The notes under the pieces were generated by a model, which was given only the letters and a program-made list of their open reading frames with translations, had not been told where the DNA came from and searched no databases. From Marasmius tenuissimus (taxonomy: Eukaryota; Basidiomycota; Agaricomycetes; Agaricales; Marasmiaceae): a DNA stretch of 64,000 nt. Positions 35,601 to 46,229 of this stretch are shown here, one piece after another (the stretch's first letter is position 1; every line of letters starts with the position of its first letter). A program made the translations under genes and the position numbers. The stretch is taken from positions 496,001 through 560,000 of the forward strand of contig JAQOTA010000015.1 of assembly GCA_029532415.1 (NCBI GenBank), written 5' to 3'.

Positions 35601-35964
35601 GCTCAGGTTCCCTCATTTCCATACCCATCTGGATATCATCAACATCCATTGTAACACCTTCAAGAGGGTCGACACTTGGGGGTTGTTGAGACTGAGGCCA
35701 GCTCAGATCATTGAGTTGTGTGCGCTTCCGTTTCCGATGAGAAGTGTTAGAGGGGCCAGGTCTCATTTGAGAGTTAGATGACCCTCCGATGTTGGTCTGA
35801 GCATGAAGTACTTGTGTTAATGGAGCATTGGCCACAAGCCGCCGGGTTTCCATCCGCTGGTGGTCACGAAAAGTCTTGTATGGAATGACTTTTCCTCCTT
35901 CTCCATGAGTTTGTTGGCACTTTTGACACCGACACAATTGAGGCGGAAAGGCAGCTGAGCTCAT
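32646..35964 (-). pseudogene. Tnp2-like transposase of the 7.4-kb element (one in-frame TGA)
   Basis: Three exons (35964-35557, 35505-33070, 33017-32646) join in phase to about 1071 codons. The start MSSAAFPPQ leads into a Cys/His motif (CRCQKCQQTHGEGG ... FRDHQRME). Next come 'CPNSCMGYTGPFHRLENCSF', 'VCLLLSIDGAQLYRNKTSDC', 'IIPGGTIPGPNKPKHLDSFL', 'SADGPGMACLDGLTGHQGRI' and 'IPQIFTGDIMHLPCLNIPDL'. The C-terminal part holds 'RPAIHAPSHIALDTARIGPG' and 'WAMERLIGYLGGLIRQHSNP', the DUF4218-like region of Tnp2 proteins. Such enzymes are expected to cut and join the element ends. A single TGA at 33586-33588, between 'EEMYYQ' and 'RKDRIHM', interrupts an otherwise open gene, so this copy is probably inactive unless the stop is bypassed. 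Confidence 0.82.
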
Positions 35965-36312
35965 TGTGAGGAGCGTCGGATGGTGGTAGCACGTTGCGGC
36001 AGTGGAAAGAGGGAGAGAGGAGTTTCGCACGACTGCTCTGAGGGTATAACTTGGAGGTACCATACCTTACCCCCCCTAGAAAAAGAGTCTCACAATCCCT
36101 TTCGCCTCAAAGAATTTAGCATAATAGGGCACCTTTGGATAGCACTCAAGATAATTAACTTTGGATGTGAACAGAGCAAACCTTTGTGCGAGACATCTGC
36201 AATACCAACAGATTGTGTACCTCAGTTCTCTCGCGCGGTATTCATGCCATGGAAAAAGATACAGCTGAGTACATATTATGATCACCAGCTTATTACATCG
36301 TGCCTATCTACA

Positions 36313-37271
36313 TCATGCTTCTGCCATACGCAACAGCTTTCTTTTGAATGCCGCAAACTCATTCTCTAGCTCACGAATCTTTCGTTTATGCCCGCGGGCC
36401 TCCTCCCGAACCTGCTTCTCTAATGTGGCGGCAATCTGAAGATCCACCTTGGCTTCCGCAAGCTCCCTTTCGCACTCAGCAACTGTATTCTCATACCATC
36501 GAAGGCGGGCGAGAAGTTGGTTGTTCGTCGCCTGGAGATCATTCCTTTCCGTTTCTTCCTGGTTGAGGCGAGTTTGAAGATACAGTATAGTTTTGGTGTC
36601 GTTATCAATAAGGTTCATCGTACACCTGACAAGATTTGTGAGCGATGATATGGGTAATTTAGGTTGCATGGCTCACGTATTCGACGACTCTGACTTGATT
36701 TGAATGGCTGGCGATAACTCTCGTTTGATGTTTGAAGGTGTCGCGGCGACAGGTACACCATATCCTGGTTCTGCTTTGATTTGAGCTGGTTGAGGTGGCT
36801 GTTGCTTGACATTCGAGCTTTTCTGGTTTGCAGGTGTCCTGGTAGTTGTGCGACAGGACACGGAACGTGTCAGATTCGAGGTTGTGGCCGCTACAAATTG
36901 CAAGGGAACCTGATAGTGAGTAAATCTTTAATGAGAAAAAAATATGTGACGCACCGGAGCCTCTGTTTACACTCGTACTCTCTATGCCTCTCTTTCGGCA
37001 GATGTCTTCATACCACTCCTGAGAGTCCACTTGAGAGTTTTCCGTGGTCTCGTCGTAGAACCTGGAACGCGAGAAAGGGTGAGATGGAGAGGTAGAGTGG
37101 TGACAAAGAGAAACAGACAGCTTACGCCTTGAGGGCATTGGTTGTGCTAATATTGCCACGGCGTTTTGCGGTAGTAAAAGGGGTGGAAGAGGTGGCGATG
37201 TCATCTTCGAGTTCCAGTTTTATTGGAGGAAGGGATGTGCGCGAGGGCGTCGTGTACTTCGACTCTGCCAT
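36313..37271 (-). CDS. Transposon accessory protein B (259-residue coiled-coil protein)
   Basis: Four exons (37271-37126, 37061-36955, 36890-36677, 36625-36313) join in phase to 259 residues, with TGA at 36313. The N-terminus (MAESKYTTPSRTSLPPIKLE) contains a PxIKLE motif that could be a SUMO-acceptor site; similar VKQ/IKAE/IKSE motifs recur in the Lys/Pro/Ser-rich middle. The C-terminal 100 residues form a strong coiled coil ('TILYLQTRLNQEETERNDLQ' through 'REEARGHKRKIRELENEFAA'). It is the first gene at the right end of the 7.4-kb element and appears intact. No family name is known to me. A structural or regulatory role in transposition is inferred only from location. Confidence 0.7.
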
Positions 37272-37521
37272 CGGAATGTGGAAATGATGTGACTTAGTAA
37301 AGTGACGAGGAAATTTGAGCCAGTCTTACCATCCATGCATATCACCAAATTCAGGCTAGCTTGAGGGACATGGGTATGAACCGATTTTATAGGATAGAGA
37401 GATAAAATCAATAAAACATGGAATGAGCAAACGAAACGTCGCGCGTGTCGGATTAAACCAGGTCTGATCCCTTCCGCTCCCAATTCTCAGTTCAAACTCC
37501 GCCACGATCCCATCTCAACCA

Positions 37522-37555
37522 ATCCGCTCCGGGGCCGTTTTCACTGGGCTTGAGA
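37522..37555. repeat. Right terminal inverted repeat and TSD (CTTGAGA) of the 7.4-kb transposon
   Basis: The 27-bp repeat at 37522-37548 ends CACTGGG and is directly followed by CTTGAGA at 37549-37555. Confidence 0.9.
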
Positions 37556-38231
37556 TCTCACAGGGAGGGCTGGGGGAGTCATGGTGGTAGTGATAGGGTG
37601 CAAGTGGGTCGTCGTGACCTTAAATAACAAAATCGGGCCCCTTTGAATGGGACTCCTGAAACGGCCACCTGAAACGTAGAGACTGACAACTCGTGTACGG
37701 ACCGATACTAAGGCGAGCTCATCGGAACGACATGACTGTGTGAAAATACACGTGAGTCGTGGGAAAGGCCGGAAGGAGGGGTGCGCAGAATCGGTTTTTC
37801 ATCGACCGGTAAAACCCTCTACTTAACAGTAGCGGGAACTTGACTTCGCTCGTGCACCGTGACCACTAACAAGCCGTCCCTCAGTTCTCGACATTTCCTG
37901 TGGCCTCCCAGATCAGAGGTCAACTATCACCTTGATCCAATTTCCATCAACTTCTCTGAAATTCTCAGCAATCGATCTAAAGATATCGCGAGCGTACCAA
38001 GTCGAATTAAGACCATCACGAGAATTCTCGCTCAGGATCTCACTCGATCTAATAGTAACTACTTATCCAGAACCCTATATTGTATGCTCATTCACTGTGG
38101 CAAGTCCCTTATCAGCATGATCCGTGGATCTTTCTCACCCAGCCTTCACAGTAGCTACACTTCCCATAAGCCGAGTCATTCCCCCCAAAGCCAAACACCA
38201 CTTAATTTCGTCATTCGATTGTGGGCCAAAA
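37556..38231. other. Upstream region of F-box gene 2
   Basis: No gene is seen. In-frame sequence reaches back to 38124, but homology with paralogue 1 begins at the ATG at 38232. Confidence 0.5.
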
Positions 38232-40016
38232 ATGGATCAGTACCTCGCTATTGGATCCCGATGCTATCGCGAAGTGATGTGTATTTCAGCCGATGACTAT
38301 CCTGTTGAATTGCATCTCTTGTCCTCGAACTACGCACCCACCGATGCGGAGGCCTCCCAAACACTGACGCTCATAGAAAAAGAAGAGCGAGCACTCGCAG
38401 CATGCATAAGCGGCATAGCGAATTTTCGTCGGGTGCTGGAGGATTTGATTGGGAGAAAATCGATACTGAAGGAGAGAATTAAACAACGCCGCGCCGCTGT
38501 TTCTGTCACACGACGGATTCCCGTAGAGCTGTGGGTGCAGATCTTCGCCCGGCTGTACTCTATGACGGAGGATGAATATCCCCTCACACTCCACACCTCC
38601 CAAGGGGTATGGATGGCACCTGCCATAGCTCTCTCCCAAGTGTGTTCGCGCTGGAGAGGTATCTTACTGAGCACGCCTGCCCTCTGGACTTCAATTGATA
38701 TCAGTCTCTCGTCCCTTCCTCCGCCCTCTCAGCGCCTTCTCGAATTATACCTGCGCAATTCGAAGCAGCATCCTCTTCATGTGAAGCTACAGGGTGGCAA
38801 CTACTATGCTAGAATTCACGCGGAAGCCGTTGAAACATTGCGGGACACCATAATGACACACATCCATCGATCCGAGTCACTTTCCTGCCACCATTTCGGG
38901 AAACAGTTTGTAATCCCTGAAGGGTCCCTTTCGAACCTTATAGCGTTGACAGATAATTCCAGAGATCGTAACGCGCAGTGGCAGGCTGCGTTCAAGAATG
39001 CTCCTAGACTAACAAGCGTCACTTCGTCTTTCCTTTACCCCCTTCACGATTTGCCATATCACCAACTGACATCACTTGAATGTCGAAATCTTCTTCATAG
39101 GGATATTGAGAAGCTGGCGCGACAAGTGCTTCCTTCTTGCGGTGAACTCGAATCTCTTACCCTTGGGGACCCTGGAGTGGATGACTCTCGCACTGACAGC
39201 AGTCGTTGCTCATCTCGCTCCCGATTGGAAAACGTTCCAAACCTTCGAAGTTTTTCCGTCACATTTTCAGTGCCAGACGATCCGATAGATGTGACCTCCC
39301 CAATTCACGGGACGATACTTTCTATCAAAGCTTCTGCTTTGACGACTTTGCGATTGAACTTCTCCCAAGGACAGGCAGAGGGATGGGCCACTGTCTTGGT
39401 CGATTTTCTCGCTCAGACGTCTAGTACCTCCCTACGCTCTTTGTCACTATCAATCGTCCACTCCAGCATTCCCCACAATCAGACTCTTTCCGGCCTATTG
39501 CAAGCGGTTCCCAATCTCGTCGAATTCGAACTTGCGTTAGACAGGACCCGTGCATCTACTCTGCGTTCTGCGGGCAGGTGGGCATATCAGGACTTCCTCT
39601 TGCGACACATCGGGGATTTCTTTCACGATATTATCCAATCGACCACGTTGTTCCCGAAGCTCACGAACATATCCTTCTCCGCGATGAACCATATGATACT
39701 GACCAACGATTTCGTGAATCTTGCTCTCACGGCTGCAGAGTCAAGGACGTCGACATCCCTGTCCACTGGTATCGGTGCCAAAGTCAACATTGACCCACTG
39801 GCGCATGTGCAGGTGATCTGCCGTCGCCTTAGGAAAGGCAAAGCTACCGGTCATTGGGAGACGTTTGCGCTTTCATCCGAAGCACGACAGAGGATCCGTA
39901 ACCTTTCGCGAAGTGGTGTCAGGGTTGTGATGGAAGGTCACAACGAGATGAAATCCACCTCGGTGGGCGAGTTTTCGACCTTGGACGCTTATAGTACCTC
40001 TATTTTTGCAATATGA
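38232..40016 (+). CDS. F-box protein, paralogue 2
   Basis: A single-exon frame of 594 residues starts at ATG 38232 (MDQYLAIGSRCY), chosen because it aligns with the start of paralogue 1 and gives the same length. The coiled coil (EKEERALAACISG ... LKERIKQRR) is followed by the F-box 'VTRRIPVELWVQIFARLYS' with 'ALSQVCSRWRGILLSTPALW', then the same leucine-rich-repeat-like region and an almost identical end ('EFSTLDAYSTSIFAI'). Most residues match paralogue 1 throughout, so this is a fairly recent duplication. It presumably acts as a Skp1-binding adaptor of an SCF ligase. No frameshift or stop is present, so both copies look functional. Confidence 0.85.
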   Translation: MDQYLAIGSRCYREVMCISADDYPVELHLLSSNYAPTDAEASQTLTLIEKEERALAACISGIANFRRVLEDLIGRKSILKERIKQRRAAVSVTRRIPVELWVQIFARLYSMTEDEYPLTLHTSQGVWMAPAIALSQVCSRWRGILLSTPALWTSIDISLSSLPPPSQRLLELYLRNSKQHPLHVKLQGGNYYARIHAEAVETLRDTIMTHIHRSESLSCHHFGKQFVIPEGSLSNLIALTDNSRDRNAQWQAAFKNAPRLTSVTSSFLYPLHDLPYHQLTSLECRNLLHRDIEKLARQVLPSCGELESLTLGDPGVDDSRTDSSRCSSRSRLENVPNLRSFSVTFSVPDDPIDVTSPIHGTILSIKASALTTLRLNFSQGQAEGWATVLVDFLAQTSSTSLRSLSLSIVHSSIPHNQTLSGLLQAVPNLVEFELALDRTRASTLRSAGRWAYQDFLLRHIGDFFHDIIQSTTLFPKLTNISFSAMNHMILTNDFVNLALTAAESRTSTSLSTGIGAKVNIDPLAHVQVICRRLRKGKATGHWETFALSSEARQRIRNLSRSGVRVVMEGHNEMKSTSVGEFSTLDAYSTSIFAI

Positions 40017-43000
40017 AATCAATTGCCCGAACGGCGAACGTAAATATCCGGGCTGTACTAGTATCGTTACTCAGCGGATGGAAAACGTACGTTCCCGATA
40101 AAACATCACAAGTAGTCCAACTCTTTAGCAATGCTCAGAATCTTCTCAACCTACGTACCCACTAAATAGAATTTATGGCGCATCTAATGTCATGCCTCTA
40201 GGATTCATAATTGCCGTGAAGCCCACTGGCTTCTGGTCGTCTGTCCTAATATCATTCTCGTCTACGGCTATAGAGTTGGGATATCCTGACGGTTGGGCTC
40301 GAGTATAGGGCGGTCTCAGGTATCCACTCACAGTTGGGGGCCTGATTGGGTGTGACATACGAACTGATATTGATCTGAGCGGCCTTTTCATATTACAGGA
40401 GTGATCGGCTTCCTGGCTCAACTGAGAGAGGGCCAGCGGGAATCAAGGACTTAACGGAGAATGATTGATGATGATTGGAACTGTTTTTTAGTTAGATTGA
40501 GTTCGGATACAGTAGCTTGATCCAACTATTTTTTTATAAGTTTGAGTAGGCTGATGAGAATACATAGCAACTCCGTTTTCCCATTCAAAAACGCAATCAA
40601 TTAATCATCGGTACCAGTCGCCGTTACAGTTAGTGGTTCAAGTGTGGGATTGGGTGGAGGTTCAGCGGTGAACGATCGACCCATTGGAGAAGCGGGTGCA
40701 TTGGGCCATTAACATGTTAATGTATAATCTCCAGAAGGCTGGGTATGAATCCGGAGATGTAACAGGTCGAAGATGGAGTCAAGGAGGCTCTGGCGACACT
40801 GGTTTGAACTCAAAGTCACTGGATACGTGGTCAATCCACGAGCGAGATGAGCCAGGCAGAGTTCTTGACTGGGAGCCTCCGTATTATTATTAGGAGATAC
40901 ATCCCATTAGTTCTTGTCTCACCTAGCGTGACACTTTGCCGAAACATACTCAGTACTAGCGTGGTCCATATTTATTATTCCGGATTCGACTAAACGATTG
41001 ATCTATCGGCTTGGCAATCCACGGATGGTATGTCAAGCAAATCCTAAAGTACAGGCACGGTCACAGGAGCCGGAGTTGAGGTGAGTATAGAACACATAAT
41101 AGCGGCTGCAGTGCACAGTGACAACGTGTCGAACACATCAATAAATCTAGAGAGCCGTCTAGTTCAACGAGACATCGTACGGCCGATGAACAACGCGAAA
41201 CAAGAATCAGATTTCGTTTCGTGGATTGATAGTTGTGTGTCGATGTCCAGCGTCAGTCCACGATTGTTGAGACGAACTCGCAAGTATAGCCGTATGACAA
41301 CTTGATGCGACCAGACTAAGAGTCAAACTGGCGAAGAGTTGGGTGCCCAAAGCGTCCGGTAGCCATTGAGACGTTGTTCATCAAGGGATCGTTCTTGTGT
41401 ATTGTGCTGATACAGACTTAGGCCACTGGATATTGCAGCGAACCACCACTTTTTCGACTGGCGCTGTTATATGCTCGAGACGCACAACTCGAAGTTTGAA
41501 GAAGGTGCTGAATGATGCCGAATAGTTTTCCACTCGGTGTAGTAGACCGTGTATGTCCGCCTGACCATCGTCCAGTGCAGAGGAGTAGCGACGTTCATTG
41601 ATCATGACATGTCAACAATTCGACCAAGACCGACAAGATTTGAAGCTCTATGACGCGATGCAATGAGAGGAGTAGGATGTTGGATTGCGACTGATACGTA
41701 CCTTGTGTTGTACCAAGATAGAATCTTGAGTGAGACTTCACAGCCATCACGAACGGCCGAATAAAATCGCGAAGTAGCAAACCCTATTCTGATTGCATTG
41801 ACCAGACGAGATTCCTTGAATTGTTTTCGTCCACTGACGAGTAGCCTCGAGCCGAGCGGTTACCCAGGAATGTCGCATGGACCTGTCGTCATGTTTGCAT
41901 CTACGCTAGCGTGGAACCTCAAACGACGAGATGGAGTCGCGCCTGAACCCATGGTATAGACTTTTTCAGATGCCTAGTTCATTCAGCCTCGCGTGTAAAT
42001 TGTGTCGGGAGAACTGGTATCTAGTGAGTCCGTCACCAAAGAGTTGCCAAGACCGCTTGCAGCATGGCATGGAGATTATTGCTTGTACGCATTTTGATTG
42101 TCGACGCGACTCGTAACTGGTTCAGAGAGCGTCCAGAGTCAGGCAGATTGACATTCGATCGATATCACGTAAGTAAATCCGGACGCACACAGCCCCAAGC
42201 CATGGGCAAGAGGCGTATTGAATATTCAAGATTGGCGTGCCTTCACGACAACGGGGCAACACAGCTTGGGAACGGGTAGATGAAGGGGTTGAAATGTGTG
42301 GGATGACGTCTCCGGAAGAAAGGACTGGAAGTCGGGAGGTCTTAGCACTAGCGGTGCGCCCAAAATACACACTCTCTGCGGCACCGTATTCCAACATACA
42401 TCACGAGCCGCTATTGGTGTTCATACGAGCAACAGGGCTAACTTGGACAAAGTAAACCCGGAAACTGGAATCGAGAAGAGGCACCTAGAAACCAATTAAT
42501 GGATACATGAGGTGTTGGTATTGATTCTAGAGAGATAAGAGCTCCCAGAGCCGGAGACAGAGGCAGTACTCACCGAGTTGATGAAACCATCATCAGTGGT
42601 TTCTAACAACCGTGAAGTGGACCCTGCCAAAAGCTACACAGCCATTACGTAAATGCGGTACTTTCCCGAGTGCCGGAGACGAGGCATGCCAGGGCTTGAG
42701 CTCCTTCGTGACTTTCAACCACAACCTCCTCAGTCATAGCAGTTTTTCGGTTGCACTCAAAGGCTATGTCCGACCTTTGTCTATATAACAACTACCCAAA
42801 CGGACATGTTCTCTCTCAGCGATTCCTCGTCCACTGATTGGGTAAACGGTAATTAGAACAACCGATCGTCTATTTTTCAATTCCGTTACTTGTCCAGCTT
42901 GTTTCTTTTCCTGCCATCTACTTTACCCCTTTCACTGGTCGACACTTTCTGGATTTCTTGCACCGACTTTGACGTGGCGTTCTATCTTTCTCCATCTTTC

Positions 43001-43050
43001 ACTTGCTTCAGGTCACAGCCTCGCCGCAATACATCTCATCTATCCGTCAA
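40017..43050. other. Three kilobases with no supported gene
   Basis: Only short open frames without known domains are seen (for example 41381-41605 - and 42122-42397 -). Composition is mixed and no terminal repeats were noticed. The last part (about 42800-43050) is pyrimidine-rich and is the promoter and 5' leader of the Bud6-like gene. Confidence 0.45.
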
Positions 43051-43761
43051 ATGTACTCTCAACAGCCTTATGCTCATTCATCTACATCAAGTGTATCCAG
43101 AAACAGCGGTGGAAGTTGGGAAGGACAGTCGCGTGCAGATATGGTAAGCGCATGCCCCGTTCTCGGAATTCTCGGAGAACTGACAATTATAAAAACCTTC
43201 CGGTCACTTTTCCATCTCATCATCTAACAATTGGCCCCTCTCCAAACTGACGATCCTCTACTACTACGACCTCTACAATGCGACCTTCCTACACCTATAC
43301 GCAGCGTAATCCCGGGGACGTTCCTACTGCAGTCCGCAATCTGCTGTTGTCCATGAAACAGTTACAGGAAGTGTTGCGACAATGGAGCGTCGGACAGGCT
43401 ACGGAAGGACAAGTCAGCGATATCTATGTTCGGATTGGGACGGACTTCAACACGGCAATGCACGCGTTCACCTATCACCATATCGACTTGAGGTATGTCG
43501 GTCGCGTTCCCCTAAAATTCCCTCACGTCGCTCATCTGTATTATTCACATTGACAGTGAAATCCACTCTATTCCAAAAGACCTTCGCACCGTCCTCGAAC
43601 AATGTCTGGCCGAAGACCCATCCTCGGACGTGCTCAATGCATTCATGCCCGAGGTTCGGAGGGTGTTGTACCGGTTGCTCAGTGGCCTGAATTCCAAACA
43701 AGAAGCATGGAGGTCCATCAGCGGCAGTCAATTCCCCATGGTCTCCTTTGACTCCCGATGA
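43051..43761 (+). CDS. Small protein with an Aip3/Bud6 N-terminal-like domain
   Basis: Three exons (43051-43143, 43305-43492, 43557-43761) give 161 residues. After a Ser/Gln-rich leader come 'GDVPTAVRNLLLSMKQLQE', 'WSVGQATEGQVSDIYVRIG', 'FNTAMHAFTYHHIDLSEI' and 'SIPKDLRTVLEQCLAEDPSS', ending 'VRRVLYRLLSGLNSKQEAW'. This pattern resembles the N-terminal domain of Bud6/Aip3, an actin nucleation-promoting polarity factor. The actin- and formin-binding C-terminal half of Bud6 is absent, and no coding sequence continues downstream. An alternative start at ATG 43278 would drop exon 1. The function could be as a partner or competitor of full-length Bud6; that is inference. Family match is from memory. 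Confidence 0.6.
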
Positions 43762-45349
43762 ACAAATTCACAAACCCCCGCCACCCTTCCAAAACCTATT
43801 TATTCTTAGGCCATGGTAATTTATTCCCCTTTGACATTTCCGTTCCCGGATACCCACGTCGTTACTTTCGTAGTACGTGTATTATACTTCTAAAATGTGT
43901 ATCCTAGCTTTTAAAATGCTCCCGAATGCTACCGTTTCCTCGTTCTATCGTCACTTTCCGGTCATGTCAATTCTTTCGTACTTACTCTGCGCTCGTCATC
44001 CGTATAGAGCATCGCGTTTCTAGAAATCCATATCGCGGCGTTTTGCGACAGCTTGGACATGCGCGTTTCATAGCCGAATAAAGTCGTAGACATTTCCTCA
44101 TAGGTGTGACTGCGGAAAATCATTCCAAACCTCCGAGCAGAAATTCCAGAAAAGAGCTTTGCGAAGGTTGAACGGCTCCGACATCCTGATTTATCCAAGT
44201 TCGTGGTTCACATTGACCGCTCCATCGGAGTGCTAATAAAGACCGTTGATTAGGTTCCGAACAAAAAGGACCTTGACCAGAAGGGGGTCATACCATGTAC
44301 CGGCGCACCTCGCATACTGAAACCCTATTAGTATCCGACGCTCCATCATCATGGGAGCAGGTATGTTAGAGGATAGCAACCTTCCTGCATGTAATCTAGC
44401 ACCATAGGGCTTAGCGTAACAGGGGGAGAGGCAAGGAAACCATTTTCGCGTATTTGTGGCTCGTAGGGAGGATACAGATGCCGTCGGACATCGCCACTCA
44501 AAGTTTCAGCCCGAGTGTGCACAGCAGGATGAAGGGAGAAATGAAATCTGTGCAGATCCTCTTGGCCTGAAGAAAACAAAAAGAATCAAAATCGCCGAAA
44601 TGAATGTACATTGTAAGCGAAAGTCGTTAATGAGATCCGTTGGGATTCCGACTCGGTGATAGCATCTCATAGCCTCTGGGTGATCCTTGGAGTGTCGCGG
44701 TGATTGACTAGTTTTATTGCTTAAGCGATCGTCCTAAATGTTTCCATCGTCAATGGCTCAAGAGGCCGCCAAAGTATGTACAAGATTGTGGCTCTTGGTG
44801 GAGAGAAGTAACTCGAGGATGCGTTCGAATCGTCCTGCGCACCAATAGGACCCAGCACGACAAGTACAGGCTTTCAGGGTTCAGTGGGACGCCTGCAGCT
44901 GCTAGTTTGACAGAAATGAGGTGCCTTGTAGGTGTTTTGATCTTATGAAGGATGACAAGATCGCATTGTTCCACTTCGTATTGTTGAACCTGCTGTCGAC
45001 AGCCTACGAGCGGACGTTAACGTTGGGTATCGCACATAGAGGTACCGGCGGTAATGATGGATCGATCGCAGGCTGGATGATTTTGAAAGCCGAGTTCATC
45101 ATTGATGCACAACGCGCAAGCCTACAGACACTTTGACTGCAAGGAACAAACACCAATGGCCAAAAGGCTATAGAAGATGAAAGCGCAGAATAAAGGCACG
45201 CGCGCTTGATCCCTGCGAAGCGTTGGCGCTCGGCATCACGCCGTGTCCAAATCCGGCACAACACTTCCCACACCCCATCAACACAACACAGGCCCCCTCA
45301 ACCCACCCGCCCGTCAAGAAAACATCCTCAACCTCAAGAAAACGACGAG
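43762..45349. other. No gene supported
   Basis: Open stretches such as 43962-44198 (-) and 44349-44579 (-) are not recognised and lack flanking splice sites that agree. The final 150 bp (about 45200-45349) is C-rich and is the leader of the L37 gene. Confidence 0.4.
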
Positions 45350-46229
45350 ATGGTGAGTCATTATGCTTCATATTCGTCTTAAAAGGCGTAAAGAGGGCTG
45401 CTGGGCTAGTTTTGGGTAGATTGGGTGGAAGAAGTGGGCTGGATTGGGGAAGATTTTGGTGGATGAGGTTGTGGGAGGTCGGATGACGCTTGTCTGGGTT
45501 GGAGGAAAACTGCTGCGATTCCTGGTTCTCGATGCGTTAGACTTGCTGGCTGGAGGAAGGGAGATATGATATGATAGCTGGAGGGTATACGCCCCATTGA
45601 CGCAGCCGATCCTGGAGCCCTCTTTTACCGCTGTTGTATCTTGCATTTTCGGGATGATTACTGACTCTTCTTTTTCTTTGTAGACAAAAGGTCCGTTCAT
45701 TATGCAACCCTCTTACGAAGCCAGGAAAACTCATCGATCTGTCTCTCACTTCCTTTCCAACCGTGACTAGGTACCTCGTCCTTTGGGTACGTTGACAATA
45801 GGTTTTCGCACCAGTTTCCCCACTTACATTCATTTCTCATTTTCTCAGTAAGCGTCACACCAAGTCGCACACTCTCTGCAGGCGCTGCGGCAACCGTGCT
45901 TTCCACAGGCAGCACAAAAGTATGTGGATCGATTTTGAAGCTATGTCTTGCTATTGACATTCGTTCTGTTCACAGCTTGCGCCCAGTGCGGCTACCCCTC
46001 CGCTAAGATTAGGTCGTACGAGTGGGGCCAGAAGGCTAAGCGCAGAAAGACCACCGGTACTGGCAGGATGAGGTACTTGAAGGATGTTTCGAGGCGATTC
46101 AAGAATGGGTTCCGGTATGTTACTTGCCCTTCCCTATCAAGCACTGCCGGACGTTTTTTGATCACCTACCTCATACACAGGGAGAACACGGTTGCCAAAA
46201 AACGCGCTCAGAAGACCACCGAGGCATAA
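45350..46229 (+). CDS. RPL37: 60S ribosomal protein L37 (eL37)
   Basis: Six coding exons join in phase to 94 residues: 45350-45352 (ATG only), 45684-45690 (7 nt), 45771-45786 (16 nt), 45849-45919, 45976-46114 and 46181-46229. The protein begins [20 protein letters not shown] and carries the eL37 zinc-binding cysteines C19, C22, C34 and C37 (CRRCG ... CAQCG). It continues with '[20 protein letters not shown]' and a basic tail. eL37 is a structural protein of the large ribosomal subunit at the peptide-exit side. The exon mapping is dictated by the conserved N-terminus; no other splice choice yields MTKGTxSFGKRH. The first intron is 331 nt, long for this genome, which is common in ribosomal protein genes. 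Confidence 0.93.

Larger units (their letters stand above)
30112..37548 (-). mobile_element. 7.4-kb DNA transposon with Tnp2-like transposase, 27-bp TIRs and 7-bp TSD
   Basis: The left end (30112-30138) and right end (37522-37548) are perfect 27-bp inverted repeats beginning CCCAGTGAAAACGGCCCC. Immediately outside lie identical 7-bp direct repeats, CTTGAGA (30105-30111 and 37549-37555). Inside are three genes, all on the minus strand: a 259-residue coiled-coil protein (36313-37271), the Tnp2-like transposase (32646-35964) and a second accessory protein (30486-32500). All introns are short and in phase where I could resolve them. The only clear lesion is one TGA in the transposase. The element looks recent. 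Its transposase resembles CACTA/Tnp2, but the ends and duplication length differ from the CACTA standard. Confidence 0.88.

Noticed and set aside
43962..44198. Minus-strand frame with protein-like composition
   Set aside because: No recognisable domain, no consistent splice sites on either side, and it is short; left as unassigned sequence.
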